DNA of 41,781 nucleotides, from NCBI GenBank assembly GCA_025457815.1, contig JALOTQ010000003.1, positions 1 to 41,781 of the forward strand, read 5' to 3'. The stretch comes from Thermoplasmata archaeon (GTDB lineage: Archaea > Thermoplasmatota > Thermoplasmata > UBA10834). Shown one piece after another: positions 27,097 to 35,806 of this stretch. The position numbers and the translations under genes are program-made. Within the stretch, counting starts at the first letter, position 1. The number at the start of each line of letters is the position of its first letter. Below the pieces are notes generated by a model that was not told where the DNA came from, made no database searches, and was given only the letters and a program-made list of their open reading frames with translations.

Positions 27097-28016
27097 TGAA
27101 CGCCCGCGAGGTCGCTTGGCGCGTGTTCGCAGAGGAGTACAACTCATCGGTGCTAGAACACAAAGGAGAGGGCGAGAAGCCCGTGTCGTACTTGGTCACG
27201 CCTCTCGGTGCCCGGGTCAACCGCATGCTCGTCGTGGGCGTCGTGACGGACGTCGAGGACGTGGGCGAGCAGGGCAAGCCGATGTACCGGGCGAGGATAA
27301 CGGACCCGACGGGCACCTTCTACGTGTCCGCCGGCCAGTACCAGCCCGAGGCGGCAGCTTCGCTTTCCAAGATCTCCCCGCCCGCGTTCGCAGCGGTGGT
27401 GGGGAAGAGCAGGGCGTACTCGCCCGAGGAGGGCGTGAAGTACCTGAGCGTCCGCCCCGAGACGATCCGCGAGGTGGACGCCGCGGCCAGGGACTACTGG
27501 GTCGTCGAGGCAGCCAAGAGCACCCTGCTCAGGATAGACGCCGTCGAGGACGGGCTCAAGATGGCCCAGCCGTCGGTCGCGGAGCTGGTCAAGCTGGGAT
27601 ACCCGCAGAACCTGGCGGAGGGCGTGGTCCAGGCCATCGAGTACTACAAGGACATCGACCTGGACAGGTTCAGGAACTCCGTCCGGGAGGCGCTCAGGTC
27701 CATCCTCCCCGAGGCCGGCGAGCATCGGATGGCGACGACCGCCAAGCCCGCGAAGAAGGAGGTGCCGCGCCCGAAGGCCGAGGAGCCTGAGAAGTCCGAG
27801 CACAAGGATGGCAAGGTCTCGGCGGATGAGGAGGAGGCCGTGCTCGAGATGATCTCCGGCCTGGATCAGGGAGGCAGAGGGGCCCCGTGGGACAAGCTGG
27901 TCGAGGTCGCCAAGGCCAAGAAGGTCGACAAGGTCAGGCTCGAGGAGATCGTGGGGAGCCTGCTGGACAAGGGCGAGATCTACGAGCCCGAACTTGGCAT
28001 GATGAAGCGCATCTGA
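27096..28016 (+). CDS. RPA-associated protein (RPAP; OB-fold)
   Basis: MNAREVAWRVFAEEYNSS, PLGARVNRMLVVGVVTDVEDVGEQGKPMYRARITDPTGTFYVSAGQYQPEA; ATGA coupling to RPA. Confidence 0.85.
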   Translation: MNAREVAWRVFAEEYNSSVLEHKGEGEKPVSYLVTPLGARVNRMLVVGVVTDVEDVGEQGKPMYRARITDPTGTFYVSAGQYQPEAAASLSKISPPAFAAVVGKSRAYSPEEGVKYLSVRPETIREVDAAARDYWVVEAAKSTLLRIDAVEDGLKMAQPSVAELVKLGYPQNLAEGVVQAIEYYKDIDLDRFRNSVREALRSILPEAGEHRMATTAKPAKKEVPRPKAEEPEKSEHKDGKVSADEEEAVLEMISGLDQGGRGAPWDKLVEVAKAKKVDKVRLEEIVGSLLDKGEIYEPELGMMKRI

Positions 28017-28022
28017 GCGCGC

Positions 28023-28502
28023 TCACAGCTCGTCGAACTCGTCCTTCGAGCCGACCAACAGGATCGTGGCCAGAAGCCCTAGCGCGATCAGCGTGCCCGT
28101 CCCGTAGGCCGTGGTCAGAATGGCGATGGAGGATGTGAGGACCCCTCCGACCAGCGCCCATGCGAACCTTGTCCTTCGGAGGGCGTAGTATCCTCCGGCC
28201 ACAGCCAATGGCCCGACCATCATCATGGACACCGCTGAGATGATTATGACCGCGTCCTCTTCCTGAAGGGACGGCACTTCGCTCCCGTAGACTACCAGGA
28301 GCTCCAACGCGACTATGAGCTGTGAGAGTCCGGACACCATTATCAGACCGCCGGCCAGAAGCGGCATCGGCGTCCTCCTGACCCTGGGCCGAGACTCGGC
28401 CAAAGGCCTGAAGTCGTGGCCGCACACGGGGCAGAAGCTCGCGTCCTCAGGCATCATGTTGTTGCAGGCGGTGCACTTCCTCGAGGTGGGCGTCATGCTC
28501 AC
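28023..28502 (-). CDS. Zinc-ribbon membrane protein
   Basis: CTACNNMMPEDASFCPVCGHDF, then about four TM helices. Confidence 0.7.
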   Translation of the reverse strand: MSMTPTSRKCTACNNMMPEDASFCPVCGHDFRPLAESRPRVRRTPMPLLAGGLIMVSGLSQLIVALELLVVYGSEVPSLQEEDAVIIISAVSMMMVGPLAVAGGYYALRRTRFAWALVGGVLTSSIAILTTAYGTGTLIALGLLATILLVGSKDEFDEL

Positions 28503-29029
28503 AACCTCCGGCCGTATCTGGCGTAGTGGTCCTCGACATGAATCATCTCAGGCCCGGATGCCGGTCCCTGCATGAACCCCCGCGACTCGAACTCGTCGGA
28601 TGACACGACGATGAAGAGCAGGCCCGCGAGTCCCACCCCGATCCCCAAGCCCATCGCCCCGCAGAGCCCTCCGACGAAAGCCAGCCCGAAGTGCTGCCTG
28701 GTGATTGCGCTCAGGCCCCCTATCAGGCCGATGACAGCGAGGAAGCTGTGGAAAAGCAGCAACGAGAATGGGAGGTCCACGAAGTTGAGGAGAAAGTAGT
28801 ACCCCCAGTAGTATTCGTCCGTGTTGAGGCCAATCGAGACTCCCCAGAGATTCAGCAGTGCTGAGGCTATGAGAAGGACGCCCCCTATGACGGGCATAGG
28901 TGTGGGCAACTTATTCTGGGCCCGTTCTCTCCGCAGCAACACGCCGCCGCAGTACTGACAATACCGTGCCGCTGGATCGTTCAGTCTCCCGCACTTGCCG
29001 CAATTCACACCTGGAAACGTCCCCGCCAT
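28499..29029 (-). CDS. Zinc-ribbon membrane protein
   Basis: CGKCGRLNDPAARYCQYCGG, then four hydrophobic segments; ATG 29029 chosen, TATA-like gatatatct upstream (~29070). Confidence 0.7.
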   Translation of the reverse strand: MAGTFPGVNCGKCGRLNDPAARYCQYCGGVLLRRERAQNKLPTPMPVIGGVLLIASALLNLWGVSIGLNTDEYYWGYYFLLNFVDLPFSLLLFHSFLAVIGLIGGLSAITRQHFGLAFVGGLCGAMGLGIGVGLAGLLFIVVSSDEFESRGFMQGPASGPEMIHVEDHYARYGRRL

Positions 29030-29164
29030 CACGAACCACGCTCCCTCTGACACTGAATGCAGAGACGAGATATATCTGGCTTCCTGGGCAATCCAGCATC
29101 CGCAGGATGGAAACATGAAAAACTGGAGATGGAAAGGGTTTAGGTGTCTCTCAGAACCGAGCGC

Positions 29165-29614
29165 CTACTCGAACTCTTCCCTCGAGATCGCGATGAGTAT
29201 CAGGCCGATGAGGGCTACGATGAAGTATCCGCCCAGGCCCAATATGCCGCCGAGGACAGCCAGGCCGAAGTGCTGCCTCTTGATCGCGAAGAAGCCGCCT
29301 AGCAGCGCCACGAGCCCGACGATCGCCCATATCACGCCGCAGATCACCAGGATGTCGCTGAGGCCGAGGAAGTCGCCGAAATCAATCAACGCGCTCCCAC
29401 CTGCGATCAACGAGACACCCGTTATCAGCTCAAGGATGCCTGCGATGATTATCAGTATGCCGCCCACCATGGGCAGCGCAGTCTTCTTCTTGGCCGGCGC
29501 CGACCCGGGCGCCCCGGCACGATAGTCGTGCCCACAATACTGACACACGTTGGCGTCGAACGCTATTGCGCGCCCGCAAGACACACACTGTCTGGTTCCA
29601 GATCCACTCGTCAT
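29165..29614 (-). CDS. Zinc-ribbon membrane protein
   Basis: CVSCGRAIAFDANVCQYCGHDYR, then three to four TM helices. Confidence 0.75.
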   Translation of the reverse strand: MTSGSGTRQCVSCGRAIAFDANVCQYCGHDYRAGAPGSAPAKKKTALPMVGGILIIIAGILELITGVSLIAGGSALIDFGDFLGLSDILVICGVIWAIVGLVALLGGFFAIKRQHFGLAVLGGILGLGGYFIVALIGLILIAISREEFE

Positions 29615-29719
29615 ATTCTCTCTCCGTTGAATCAGGAAAGAGACCCATCCCTACCGGTCTCACTTCCGACTAATCACCAGTTAGCGATATTTGGAAATAT
29701 AAACCTTTGCTGATAATTT

Positions 29720-29744
29720 CCAGTATTGCTAGACGCAATACTGG
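29720..29744 (-). terminator. Perfect 10-bp hairpin after DUF2085-like gene
   Basis: CCAGTATTGC-TAGAC-GCAATACTGG, 10 nt past the minus-strand stop at 29755. Confidence 0.55.
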
Positions 29745-29754
29745 CCTCGCGAGT

Positions 29755-30420
29755 CTATGAGGCTGGGAACAGGCTGTCGTGAAGCAGGGCCAGTATCAGG
29801 AGGAGCGATATGCCGATTGCCGTTCCCAGGGCGATCTTCTGAAGGGCTGTAAATGGTCGCTTCTCGAGCAGGATGGACGTCTGCGCCGAGATGGCCAGCG
29901 AGTAGAAGACGAACATGCCTGCGATTCCGGTCAAGGAGACCCCCCAGAACAGGGGTCCATAGTCGCTCGACAGGAGGATCGCGCCCGCGCCCATGACGTA
30001 TAGGCCCGCGAGCCACATGAATCCAGCGGGCCTGTCCAGCACGGGTTTCGTATTCAGCCCAGGATAGAGGACATAGTTCAGAAGAGGGACAAGCAGGAAC
30101 GGGAGCGGCACGCCTAGCGCGAGCCCGCTGAGGGTCCTCCTGAGGTTGTCCGACTCGCTCAGGCCGGAATACGAAAGAATGGAGTCGCCCAGGAAGACTG
30201 ACATGACGGCCCCGAGCACGGCCAGCTGCCAGACGCGAGGAAGGGCGGAGGAGAACCTTCTGGGCCCCGTCGACAGGTAAATCACCGAGAGCACGAACCC
30301 GAGATGGATGCCGATGCAACGAGCGCAGAGCGGCATCTGCACCTCGCCCAGGAAGTAGGACCTCTCGGGGAGCTGATGGCACAGCCCGGACCCAAGGAAC
30401 ATCAGCAGATCCTCGATCAT
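29755..30420 (-). CDS. DUF2085-like membrane protein
   Basis: CHQLPERSYFLGEVQMPLCARCIGIHLGFVLSVIYL; multi-TM. Confidence 0.75.
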   Translation of the reverse strand: MIEDLLMFLGSGLCHQLPERSYFLGEVQMPLCARCIGIHLGFVLSVIYLSTGPRRFSSALPRVWQLAVLGAVMSVFLGDSILSYSGLSESDNLRRTLSGLALGVPLPFLLVPLLNYVLYPGLNTKPVLDRPAGFMWLAGLYVMGAGAILLSSDYGPLFWGVSLTGIAGMFVFYSLAISAQTSILLEKRPFTALQKIALGTAIGISLLLILALLHDSLFPAS

Positions 30421-30510
30421 TCGGCTCCCGCTCCAGGATGCCGTGGCCGGGCATTAATGATTGCCTGGATTGTGGAGAAACGCGAAAAGAAGAATATGGG
30501 AAACGGTTTG

Positions 30511-30528
30511 CCGCCTCCGCAGAGGCGG
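30511..30528 (-). terminator. Perfect 7-bp hairpin after zinc-ribbon gene
   Basis: CCGCCTC-CGCA-GAGGCGG downstream of the minus-strand stop at 30560, followed on the minus strand by a pyrimidine-rich stretch. Confidence 0.5.
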
Positions 30529-30559
30529 GCCTTGGTCGGCGGCTGCAACCCTGCCGTTC

Positions 30560-30886
30560 TCAGATCAAGAACGCGAAGTTGCACACGAGCCCGATCAGGA
30601 ACCCGACGATGCCCAGTATCAGGCACATCTTCCCGAATTCCTTGCTCTCGTTGTCCGGCTTCGTGTAGTAGATGATGCCGACGATTATTCCGATGATGGG
30701 TATGAAGAACGACAGGAGATAGAGTATGATCTTCATCCCCTCGCTCATCCCGAGCCCCCCTTGGGCTGGCGCCATCATCTGCATCCTGTAGTCATGCCCG
30801 CAGTACGGGCAGACGTTGGCGTCCCATGAAATCGCGCGGCCGCACCCGGTACAGTTCCTAGTCCCTTGCGAACCTGAGGCTTCCAT
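30560..30886 (-). CDS. Zinc-ribbon two-TM membrane protein
   Basis: NCTGCGRAISWDANVCPYCGHDYRMQ...LSFFIPIIGIIVGIIYY. Confidence 0.75.
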   Translation of the reverse strand: MEASGSQGTRNCTGCGRAISWDANVCPYCGHDYRMQMMAPAQGGLGMSEGMKIILYLLSFFIPIIGIIVGIIYYTKPDNESKEFGKMCLILGIVGFLIGLVCNFAFLI

Positions 30887-31006
30887 GTGTCACCCTCCAA
30901 ATTCCGAAGCAAGGGGGAACTCCCCCGAGCTTCCTGCGCCTGGATTGGCCAGATTCCTATTAAACTGTTGCCAGGGGAACCCAGACTTCGCGTGGAGTCC
31001 TCACCA

Positions 31007-31351
31007 TCATAGGAACGAGAAGACCAGGAGCCCGGCGGCTAGCCAACAGACCAACACGATGATGATCGGGAGGAGTGCGATCAGTATGCACATCTTGCCC
31101 ACGTGTTTGCTGTCCTCGTCCTTGGCCGTCACGATGAGGACCAGGCCGATGATTATCCCCGCCAAGGGGATGAAGAACGACAGGATGTAGAGGACATACC
31201 GAATGCCACCCATGCCCGAACCTTGAGACTGCTGCGAGGGATACGCCCCCATGCGGTAGTCGCGCCCGCAGTACGGGCAGACATTGGCGTCCCATGAGAT
31301 CGAGCGGCCACAGGTCACACAGTTCCGCGTGTTTGACGACACTAGCACCAT
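31007..31351 (-). CDS. Zinc-ribbon two-TM membrane protein (paralog of 30560..30886)
   Basis: NCVTCGRSISWDANVCPYCGRDYRM...LSFFIPLAGIIIGLVLI; ATG 31351 preferred over 31384 because a hairpin sits between. Confidence 0.72.
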   Translation of the reverse strand: MVLVSSNTRNCVTCGRSISWDANVCPYCGRDYRMGAYPSQQSQGSGMGGIRYVLYILSFFIPLAGIIIGLVLIVTAKDEDSKHVGKMCILIALLPIIIVLVCWLAAGLLVFSFL

Positions 31352-31356
31352 CGCCC

Positions 31357-31377
31357 GTGCGGCCTTCGAGGCCGCAC
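31357..31377 (-). other. Perfect 9-bp hairpin between two genes
   Basis: GTGCGGCCT-TCG-AGGCCGCAC; ends 5 nt upstream of minus-strand ATG 31351 and ~27 nt after stop 31405. Confidence 0.6.
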
Positions 31378-31404
31378 TTCCCATGAATCGTCCCCAGACC
31401 TATT

Positions 31405-31959
31405 TCACTCTTGTCCGGGCTTTCCCTCGCCCGCGCTCCTCTTCTTCCTCGAGTCCTCCTGAAGTACCAGCATGAAGTGCGCGATCAGGAGGGACAGCGC
31501 CAGGCCCGCGATGAGACCCGTGACGACCCTGAGGATGTTGTTGGACTCGTATGAGGTGACCGCCTGGAGGCCACCGTCGATCGCGATCGGGACGAGGCCC
31601 GCGAGCGCTATCAGGGGGTGTATCTTGTACCTGATGAAGCTGGCCACGCCGAAGCCCACAGCGACGCCAACGAAGATGCCCACATCGCGCGCGCAGAACG
31701 GCATCTGATTGCCGTTCAAGAAGAAGCTCCGATTGGCCAGCTGGTGGCATTCAGCGTCCCCCAGCCAGTACACCGCATGAGGGATGGCGGACAGGTCGTC
31801 GAACTGATCCTCGTTCTCATGGCCGCCGACCACCCCCGAGAGGTCCACGAGGGTGTCCGATGGGACCATCAGAGGAGCGGCCACAGTGAGGACTGCCCAG
31901 ACCGTGCAGAAGATGAACACCGCGAACAATGGCAGCGACGTGACGGAGGGCGTCTTCAT
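31405..31959 (-). CDS. DUF2085-like membrane protein, paralog
   Basis: CHQLANRSFFLNGNQMPFCARDVGIFVGVAVGFGV; ATG 31959 (MKTPSVTSLPLFAVFIF). Confidence 0.68.
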   Translation of the reverse strand: MKTPSVTSLPLFAVFIFCTVWAVLTVAAPLMVPSDTLVDLSGVVGGHENEDQFDDLSAIPHAVYWLGDAECHQLANRSFFLNGNQMPFCARDVGIFVGVAVGFGVASFIRYKIHPLIALAGLVPIAIDGGLQAVTSYESNNILRVVTGLIAGLALSLLIAHFMLVLQEDSRKKRSAGEGKPGQE

Positions 31960-31982
31960 CGCACCCGCTAGGCCGCCACACC

Positions 31983-32825
31983 TTAATCTTGTTTTTCTAT
32001 GACGACCGAGGCGTAGCCAACCACATCCCTCATCGGCTGGACGTCGCCGGACGTCGCGTACTTCAGCACGCTCGCCTTTCCGCCCGCGCACGCGGTCATC
32101 GTCGCTATCACTGGACCGTAGCCGCACATCGAGATGTTCTCGTCCTGGACGACCTCATAGAGGCCCTTAGAATCCATGTTCTTGACTGCGTCCAGGGCAA
32201 GAGCGTCTTTCCGCTTGGCGGTCTCCCTGGACACGTAATGGGACATGTCCGTGGAGGCTATGACTATGACGTCCTTCCCCTTGATGGCGTCTCGGATTGT
32301 CGTCCCGACGGAGGTCGCGGAGTCGAAGTCCTGGAAGGCCATGCATATGGGCACGAACTTGACTTCCGGGGACAGATACTGAAGGAACGGCAGCTGGACC
32401 TCGATCGAGTGTTCCGCGTGATGAGCTTCGTTGTCCTCGTCGACAAGATCCTTCCGGAGCGCCTTCGCGAGCTCCTTGTCGATCCTGGCGACGCCCAGCG
32501 GGGTCTGGAAGTCCTCCGAGGCGACCGCGAGTCCCGAGCCTCGGCCCGTGTGGTTCGGGCCCAGTATTACGAACGACTTCGGGAGGCCGTCCTCGGCGAT
32601 CCTCGAGTACAGGTGCGCCGCGACCATGCCCGAGTAGATGTAGCCCGCGTGAGGCGCCACGCCCCCCAGTATCCTGCGGGCCTTGGCACCTGGCTTCGGG
32701 AGCTTCCCCGGGCCGAGAGGCCCCAGGAAGCACGCTTCTATCTGGTTCCGGAGCCCTCTCTGGTCACCCTCGTAGAACATTCCCGCGACCGATGGATGCC
32801 TTATGTTCCCACCAAGCGAATCCAA
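31983..32825 (-). CDS. MEMO1 family protein (AmmeMemoRadiSam system protein B-like)
   Basis: RHPSVAGMFYEGD, GGVAPHAGYIYSGMVAAHLY, ILGPNHTGRG, AEHSIEVQLPFLQYL, STDMSHYVS. Confidence 0.9.
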   Translation of the reverse strand: MDSLGGNIRHPSVAGMFYEGDQRGLRNQIEACFLGPLGPGKLPKPGAKARRILGGVAPHAGYIYSGMVAAHLYSRIAEDGLPKSFVILGPNHTGRGSGLAVASEDFQTPLGVARIDKELAKALRKDLVDEDNEAHHAEHSIEVQLPFLQYLSPEVKFVPICMAFQDFDSATSVGTTIRDAIKGKDVIVIASTDMSHYVSRETAKRKDALALDAVKNMDSKGLYEVVQDENISMCGYGPVIATMTACAGGKASVLKYATSGDVQPMRDVVGYASVVIEKQD

Positions 32826-32874
32826 AGCGCTTCGCTAGCCCAATACATTTTCGCATGATAATCTGAGAAAGGGC

Positions 32875-33510
32875 TCAGAGGGACGCTTCGAACTCATCGA
32901 CGGTCATCTTGAAGTCGTCGTCGTTCGCGAGCTGCCCCCGGGCCTTCATGACCTCCCTTGTGAGGAGCCAGTAGACCGTCGCGAGCGCGCGCCTGCCCTT
33001 GTTGTTGGATGGGATCACGAGGTCGACGTACTTCGTCTCGTTGTTGGCGTCGCAGATCCCTATGACCGGTATGCCGACGTTGAGTGCCTCGTTTAGCGCC
33101 TGCTCGTCTGCGGCAGGGTCGGTGACGAAGAGCATCTCGGGCTCGATGAAGTTCGGCAGGATCGGGTTGGTGAGCGAGCCCGGGACGAACCTGCCCGCGA
33201 TGACCTTTGCGCCCACTGCCTTGCCGAACACCTTGGCCGGCTTCTGGCCGTACTGCCTCGCGGAGACGATGAGTATCCTCTCGGGAGGGAAACGCGCCAT
33301 GAACCTGGCGGCGACCCTTATCCGCTCATCGGTCTTCTTCACGTCGAGTACGTAGAGCCCGTCCGACCTGACCTTGAAGATGAATTCCTTCATGTCGGCG
33401 CTCTTCTGCTGGGTGCCGATGTGAACGCCGGACGTGAGATAGACGTCCTCGGGAATCAGAAGGCTCGTTCCAGTGTCGGTCTGTGGCTGCGTGTCTGATA
33501 CCTCGTCCAT
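32875..33510 (-). CDS. rps2: 30S ribosomal protein S2 (uS2)
   Basis: [78 protein letters not shown]. Confidence 0.95.
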   Translation of the reverse strand: MDEVSDTQPQTDTGTSLLIPEDVYLTSGVHIGTQQKSADMKEFIFKVRSDGLYVLDVKKTDERIRVAARFMARFPPERILIVSARQYGQKPAKVFGKAVGAKVIAGRFVPGSLTNPILPNFIEPEMLFVTDPAADEQALNEALNVGIPVIGICDANNETKYVDLVIPSNNKGRRALATVYWLLTREVMKARGQLANDDDFKMTVDEFEASL

Positions 33511-33519
33511 CCCTATTCC

Positions 33520-33690
33520 TCACTCTCTCTTAACGGTCATTGGAATTACGTGCTTGTCGTACTCCATGATAGAAATCTCGATGGGATCGATGGTCTCATC
33601 GGGGACATCCACGAGTATCGGAGCGCCGAGGCTTATCTGGAGCGCCCTCGCCCCTATTATCCTGGCCCTCTCGAACCTCGTGTATTTCAA
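33520..33690 (-). CDS. rpoK: DNA-directed RNA polymerase subunit K (Rpo6/RpoK)
   Basis: Manual translation (56 aa): [59 protein letters not shown] start right after an in-frame stop, SD-like gaggt upstream, TATA tttatata (plus 33734-33741). Absent from ORF track because <60 aa. Confidence 0.9.
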   Translation of the reverse strand: MKYTRFERARIIGARALQISLGAPILVDVPDETIDPIEISIMEYDKHVIPMTVKRE

Positions 33691-34000
33691 GTCTCAAACC
33701 TCGCTGAGGAGGTATCCCCTAAAATGTGGGTCCTTTATATACGTTGTGGGTCACCCCGAGGCTCGGCGTCGAACATGACCCTCGGCCTCGGTTCGGCTGA
33801 CGCACCGCGCACCCTCACATTGATGATTAATTATATTAAATAATGTATGCAAGTTCGCGACGCCTAGGCTCCCGTCGAAATCCGCTCCGTTTATCGTATC
33901 TCCGCGTTCGAAACCGGTGTTTTTCGGCCCGGCGAATAGAGGTATTTCCACAACCGATTTATCGAGCAGTTGCTTACCGTGAGCCAACAGGGGAATCACA

Positions 34001-35344
34001 ATGCCGAAGGTTCCGAACATTAAAGTCGAGCCTCCGGGCCCGGAGGCCAAGAAGGTTGTCGCCAAGGATGTCGAGTACATCGTGAAGGCGACGAAGACTG
34101 CCCCGCTAGTGTTCAAGAAAGCGGAAGGTGCCGTGATCGAGGACGTCGATGGGAACACATACATCGACTTCTACGCCGGAGTCGGCGTGCTCAACGTCGG
34201 CGCGAGGCACCCGAAGGTCGTCGCTGCGATCAAGGACCAGGTGGAGAAGTACACCCACGTCGCAGGCACTGACTTCTATTGCGGCCTACAGTCAAGGTTG
34301 GCTGAGAGGCTCGCGAAGACAGCGCCTGGAAAGAACAAGAAGATGGTGTTCTTCTCCAACACGGGAGCTGAATCCGTCGAAGCTGCCATCAAGATCGCCA
34401 AGAGGGGCACGGGCAAGCAATGCTTCCTGGACTTCCTTGGAGCGTTCCACGGCAGGACGACCGGAGCGATGACGCTCACGGCGAGCAAGTGGGTTCAGAG
34501 GGAAGGATACACCGCAACGCTCATGCCTGGCGTGTTCCACGTTCCGTATGCGTACTGCTACAGGTGCGCTTACAAAATGAAGTATCCAGAGTGCGACATG
34601 TGGTGCGCGAAGATCATCGAGGAGGTCTACTTCGAGAACCAGATACCTCCGAACGACCTCGCGGCCATCAGCATGGAGGTCGTGCAGGGCGAGGGCGGAT
34701 ACGTCGTCCCGCCGAAGGAGTTCGTCAAGATGGTCTACGACCTCACGAGGAAGTACAAGTGCCTGTTCATCGACGACGAGGTCCAGTCCGGCATGGGCAG
34801 AACCGGCAAGATGTGGGCGGTGGAGCACTTCGACGTCGTGCCCGACATCATCTGCAGCGCCAAGTCCCTAGGGGGCGGCCTGCCGATCGCGGCCACGATA
34901 GTCGATGCTAAGCTCGACTTCGACAGGTACGGAAGGCACTCCAACACATTCGGAGGAGCTTCCCTGGCTCACGCGTCTGCCCTGGCGACGCTCGACGTGA
35001 TCGAGGAGGAGAAACTCCTGGACCGCGCGGCCAAGGTCGGAAAGGAGACGAAGAAGCGCCTCGAGGAGATGCAGCAGAAGTACGAGATCATCGGCGACAC
35101 GCGCGGTGTCGGCATGATGCTCGCGCACGAGTTCGTCCAGGACAGGAAGTCCAAGAAGAACGCTGCGAAGAGCAGGGACAAGATCTCGGACATGGCCTTC
35201 AAGAAGGGCCTGATGCTCCTTCCGTGCGGCAAGTCCAACATCAGGTACATCCCGCCACTGAACATCCCGCAGGACCAGCTCGACGCGGGCCTAGAGGTCC
35301 TCGAGGATTGCATAAAGTACGTCAACAAGAACAGGGCGGACTGA
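34001..35344 (+). CDS. Class III aminotransferase (4-aminobutyrate/ornithine-type)
   Basis: DVDGNTYIDFYAGVGVLNVGARHPKVV, FFSNTGAESVEAAIKIAKRGTG, DEVQSGMGRTGKMWAVEHF, SAKSLGGGLPIAA, NTFGGASLAHA. Confidence 0.92.
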   Translation: MPKVPNIKVEPPGPEAKKVVAKDVEYIVKATKTAPLVFKKAEGAVIEDVDGNTYIDFYAGVGVLNVGARHPKVVAAIKDQVEKYTHVAGTDFYCGLQSRLAERLAKTAPGKNKKMVFFSNTGAESVEAAIKIAKRGTGKQCFLDFLGAFHGRTTGAMTLTASKWVQREGYTATLMPGVFHVPYAYCYRCAYKMKYPECDMWCAKIIEEVYFENQIPPNDLAAISMEVVQGEGGYVVPPKEFVKMVYDLTRKYKCLFIDDEVQSGMGRTGKMWAVEHFDVVPDIICSAKSLGGGLPIAATIVDAKLDFDRYGRHSNTFGGASLAHASALATLDVIEEEKLLDRAAKVGKETKKRLEEMQQKYEIIGDTRGVGMMLAHEFVQDRKSKKNAAKSRDKISDMAFKKGLMLLPCGKSNIRYIPPLNIPQDQLDAGLEVLEDCIKYVNKNRAD

Positions 35345-35370
35345 AGGGACTGACCCTCAAACCCCTTTCC

Positions 35371-35396
35371 CGAACTCCGGGGTTCCCCGGAGTTCG
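35371..35396 (+). terminator. Strong perfect hairpin after aminotransferase gene
   Basis: CGAACTCCGGGG-TT-CCCCGGAGTTCG (11-bp stem with 4-nt loop), 26 nt past the stop at 35344. Confidence 0.6.
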
Positions 35397-35447
35397 ATGG
35401 TCTCATTTATCTCTACTGCGTTTTGTGATTCAGCCGGCTGTGACATC

Positions 35448-35702
35448 ATGAGCGACGACCGTGGGCAGAGAGGGTACGAGAAGGACTACGCGATCGCGAC
35501 CATGTACAGGCTCGACCCCGAGAGGATCGCGGCGGTGCGCCGCGCGGTCTCGGGCAAGACGAGATGCCCTGAATGCGACGAGGTGAATCCGGCCGACCAA
35601 CCCCGGTGCTACAAGTGCGGCGCGAAACTCTATCCCGAGGTCCCCGACAACGAGGAGGAGAGGCTCCTCAAGCTACAGGCGAGGAAGAGGAAGAACCGCT
35701 AA
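35448..35702 (+). CDS. Small zinc-ribbon protein
   Basis: TRCPECDEVNPADQPRCYKCGAKLYPEVPD, basic C-terminus; ATG 35448. Confidence 0.75.
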   Translation: MSDDRGQRGYEKDYAIATMYRLDPERIAAVRRAVSGKTRCPECDEVNPADQPRCYKCGAKLYPEVPDNEEERLLKLQARKRKNR

Positions 35703-35806
35703 CCCCCCCTGCATCTCTCCCCTGCGCTCGCCTAATATGGAAGTATGTGCCAGTTATCACTCTTCGGAATCTGACGGTCTAGTATTTGAAGGAGCGAGGG
35801 ACTCGA

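Noticed and set aside
33843-34000. Second tRNA suggested by gcgttcgaaacc (T-loop-like) near 33910
   Set aside because: No matching acceptor, D or anticodon stems could be assembled on either strand.
33751-34164. 137-aa minus-strand ORF across the aminotransferase leader
   Set aside because: Overlaps the start of a strongly supported plus-strand gene and has no recognisable domain or promoter; most likely chance.
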